From positions 1-17,291 of the forward strand of contig JACVTC010000579.1 of NCBI GenBank assembly GCA_016946835.1: 17,291 bases of DNA. The letters run 5' to 3'. Made by a program: the position numbers and the translations under genes. Shown here in pieces: positions 17,073 through 17,291 of the stretch (within the stretch, counting starts at the first letter, position 1; each line of letters begins with the position of its first letter). The notes under the pieces are model-generated. The model did no database searches. It was given only the letters and a program-made list of their open reading frames with translations, and was not told the origin of the DNA. The stretch comes from Neocallimastix lanati (nom. inval.). Its lineage: Eukaryota; Neocallimastigomycota; Neocallimastigomycetes; Neocallimastigales; Neocallimastigaceae.

Positions 17073-17291
17073 TTTTAAAAATTTTTTTTTTTTGTTTAGT
17101 AAATTTTATTTATAAATTAATATTCAAATTATAATTTACTTTATTTTATTTTTTTTTTTATATATATATAATTTGCTTTTTATATTTTTTAATTTTTAAT
17201 TGTTTATAAATATAATATTTAATTATATTTTATTTATTCGTTTTATGTTTAATATTTATAATTCGTTTTAATAAAAAAAAAAAATAATAAA
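17073..17291 (-). promoter_or_regulatory. Upstream region of the surface-protein gene
   Basis: Very A/T-rich, with T/A runs next to the ATG, a TATATATATA block at 17160-17170 (about 90 bp upstream) that could be a TATA element, and an A-run near 17272-17284. No other gene is seen. The promoter assignment is positional inference only. Confidence 0.4.

Noticed and set aside
1-17291. tRNA or rRNA genes
   Set aside because: I saw no cloverleaf with A- and B-box elements and no rRNA-like G+C-rich block on either strand.

Overview
The window looks like nuclear DNA of an extremely A+T-rich microbial eukaryote, most likely an anaerobic gut fungus (Neocallimastigomycota). This is inference, not an identification. 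It rests on the very low G+C outside genes, many homopolymers and AAT/ATT microsatellites, asparagine-rich proteins, and introns of about 100-155 nt with fungal-type donors such as GTATGT and GTAAGC. A Ty1/copia retrotransposon and a secretory-type surface protein also fit. Dictyostelid or Plasmodium-like genomes share the base bias but fit the copia element and intron style less well.

Layout. Positions 1-1050 are gene-free A/T-rich DNA. Positions 1056-7084 hold one full-length Ty1/copia-type LTR retrotransposon on the minus strand. Its two LTRs of about 241 bp are nearly identical, the target duplication is AATTA, a clean polypurine tract is present, and the order is Gag - zinc knuckle - protease - integrase - Asn-rich linker - reverse transcriptase - RNase H. 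Its reading frame is cut by many one-base shifts. The shift at the Gag/protease junction has a different character: a +1 shift with a 62-nt overlap and the heptamer CCG AGG C, so it may be a programmed frameshift as in Ty1. Positions 7090-8827 are gene-free.

Positions 8828-10417 (minus strand) hold a host gene that I assembled from five exons, one of them only 5 nt long. Its N-terminal half resembles a helix-turn-helix module that I know from bacterial and phage proteins, and its C-terminal half is a low-complexity Asn-rich tail. One base appears to be missing in an A-run of exon 2. Positions 10418-16331 hold no gene I can support. They consist of A/T DNA, several microsatellites (including a compound ATTACT/ATTATTACT array of about 865 bp), inverted repeats and a few islands of higher G+C. 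Positions 16332-17072 (minus strand) encode a secreted or surface-anchored protein with a signal peptide, a long KKEX tetrapeptide array between acidic blocks, one C-terminal membrane segment and a short tail.

The three transcription units all run on the minus strand, but nothing indicates that they work together. The best leads are the 5-exon gene with its bacterial-like domain and 5-nt microexon, and the possible +1 gag-pol frameshift in a young retrotransposon.
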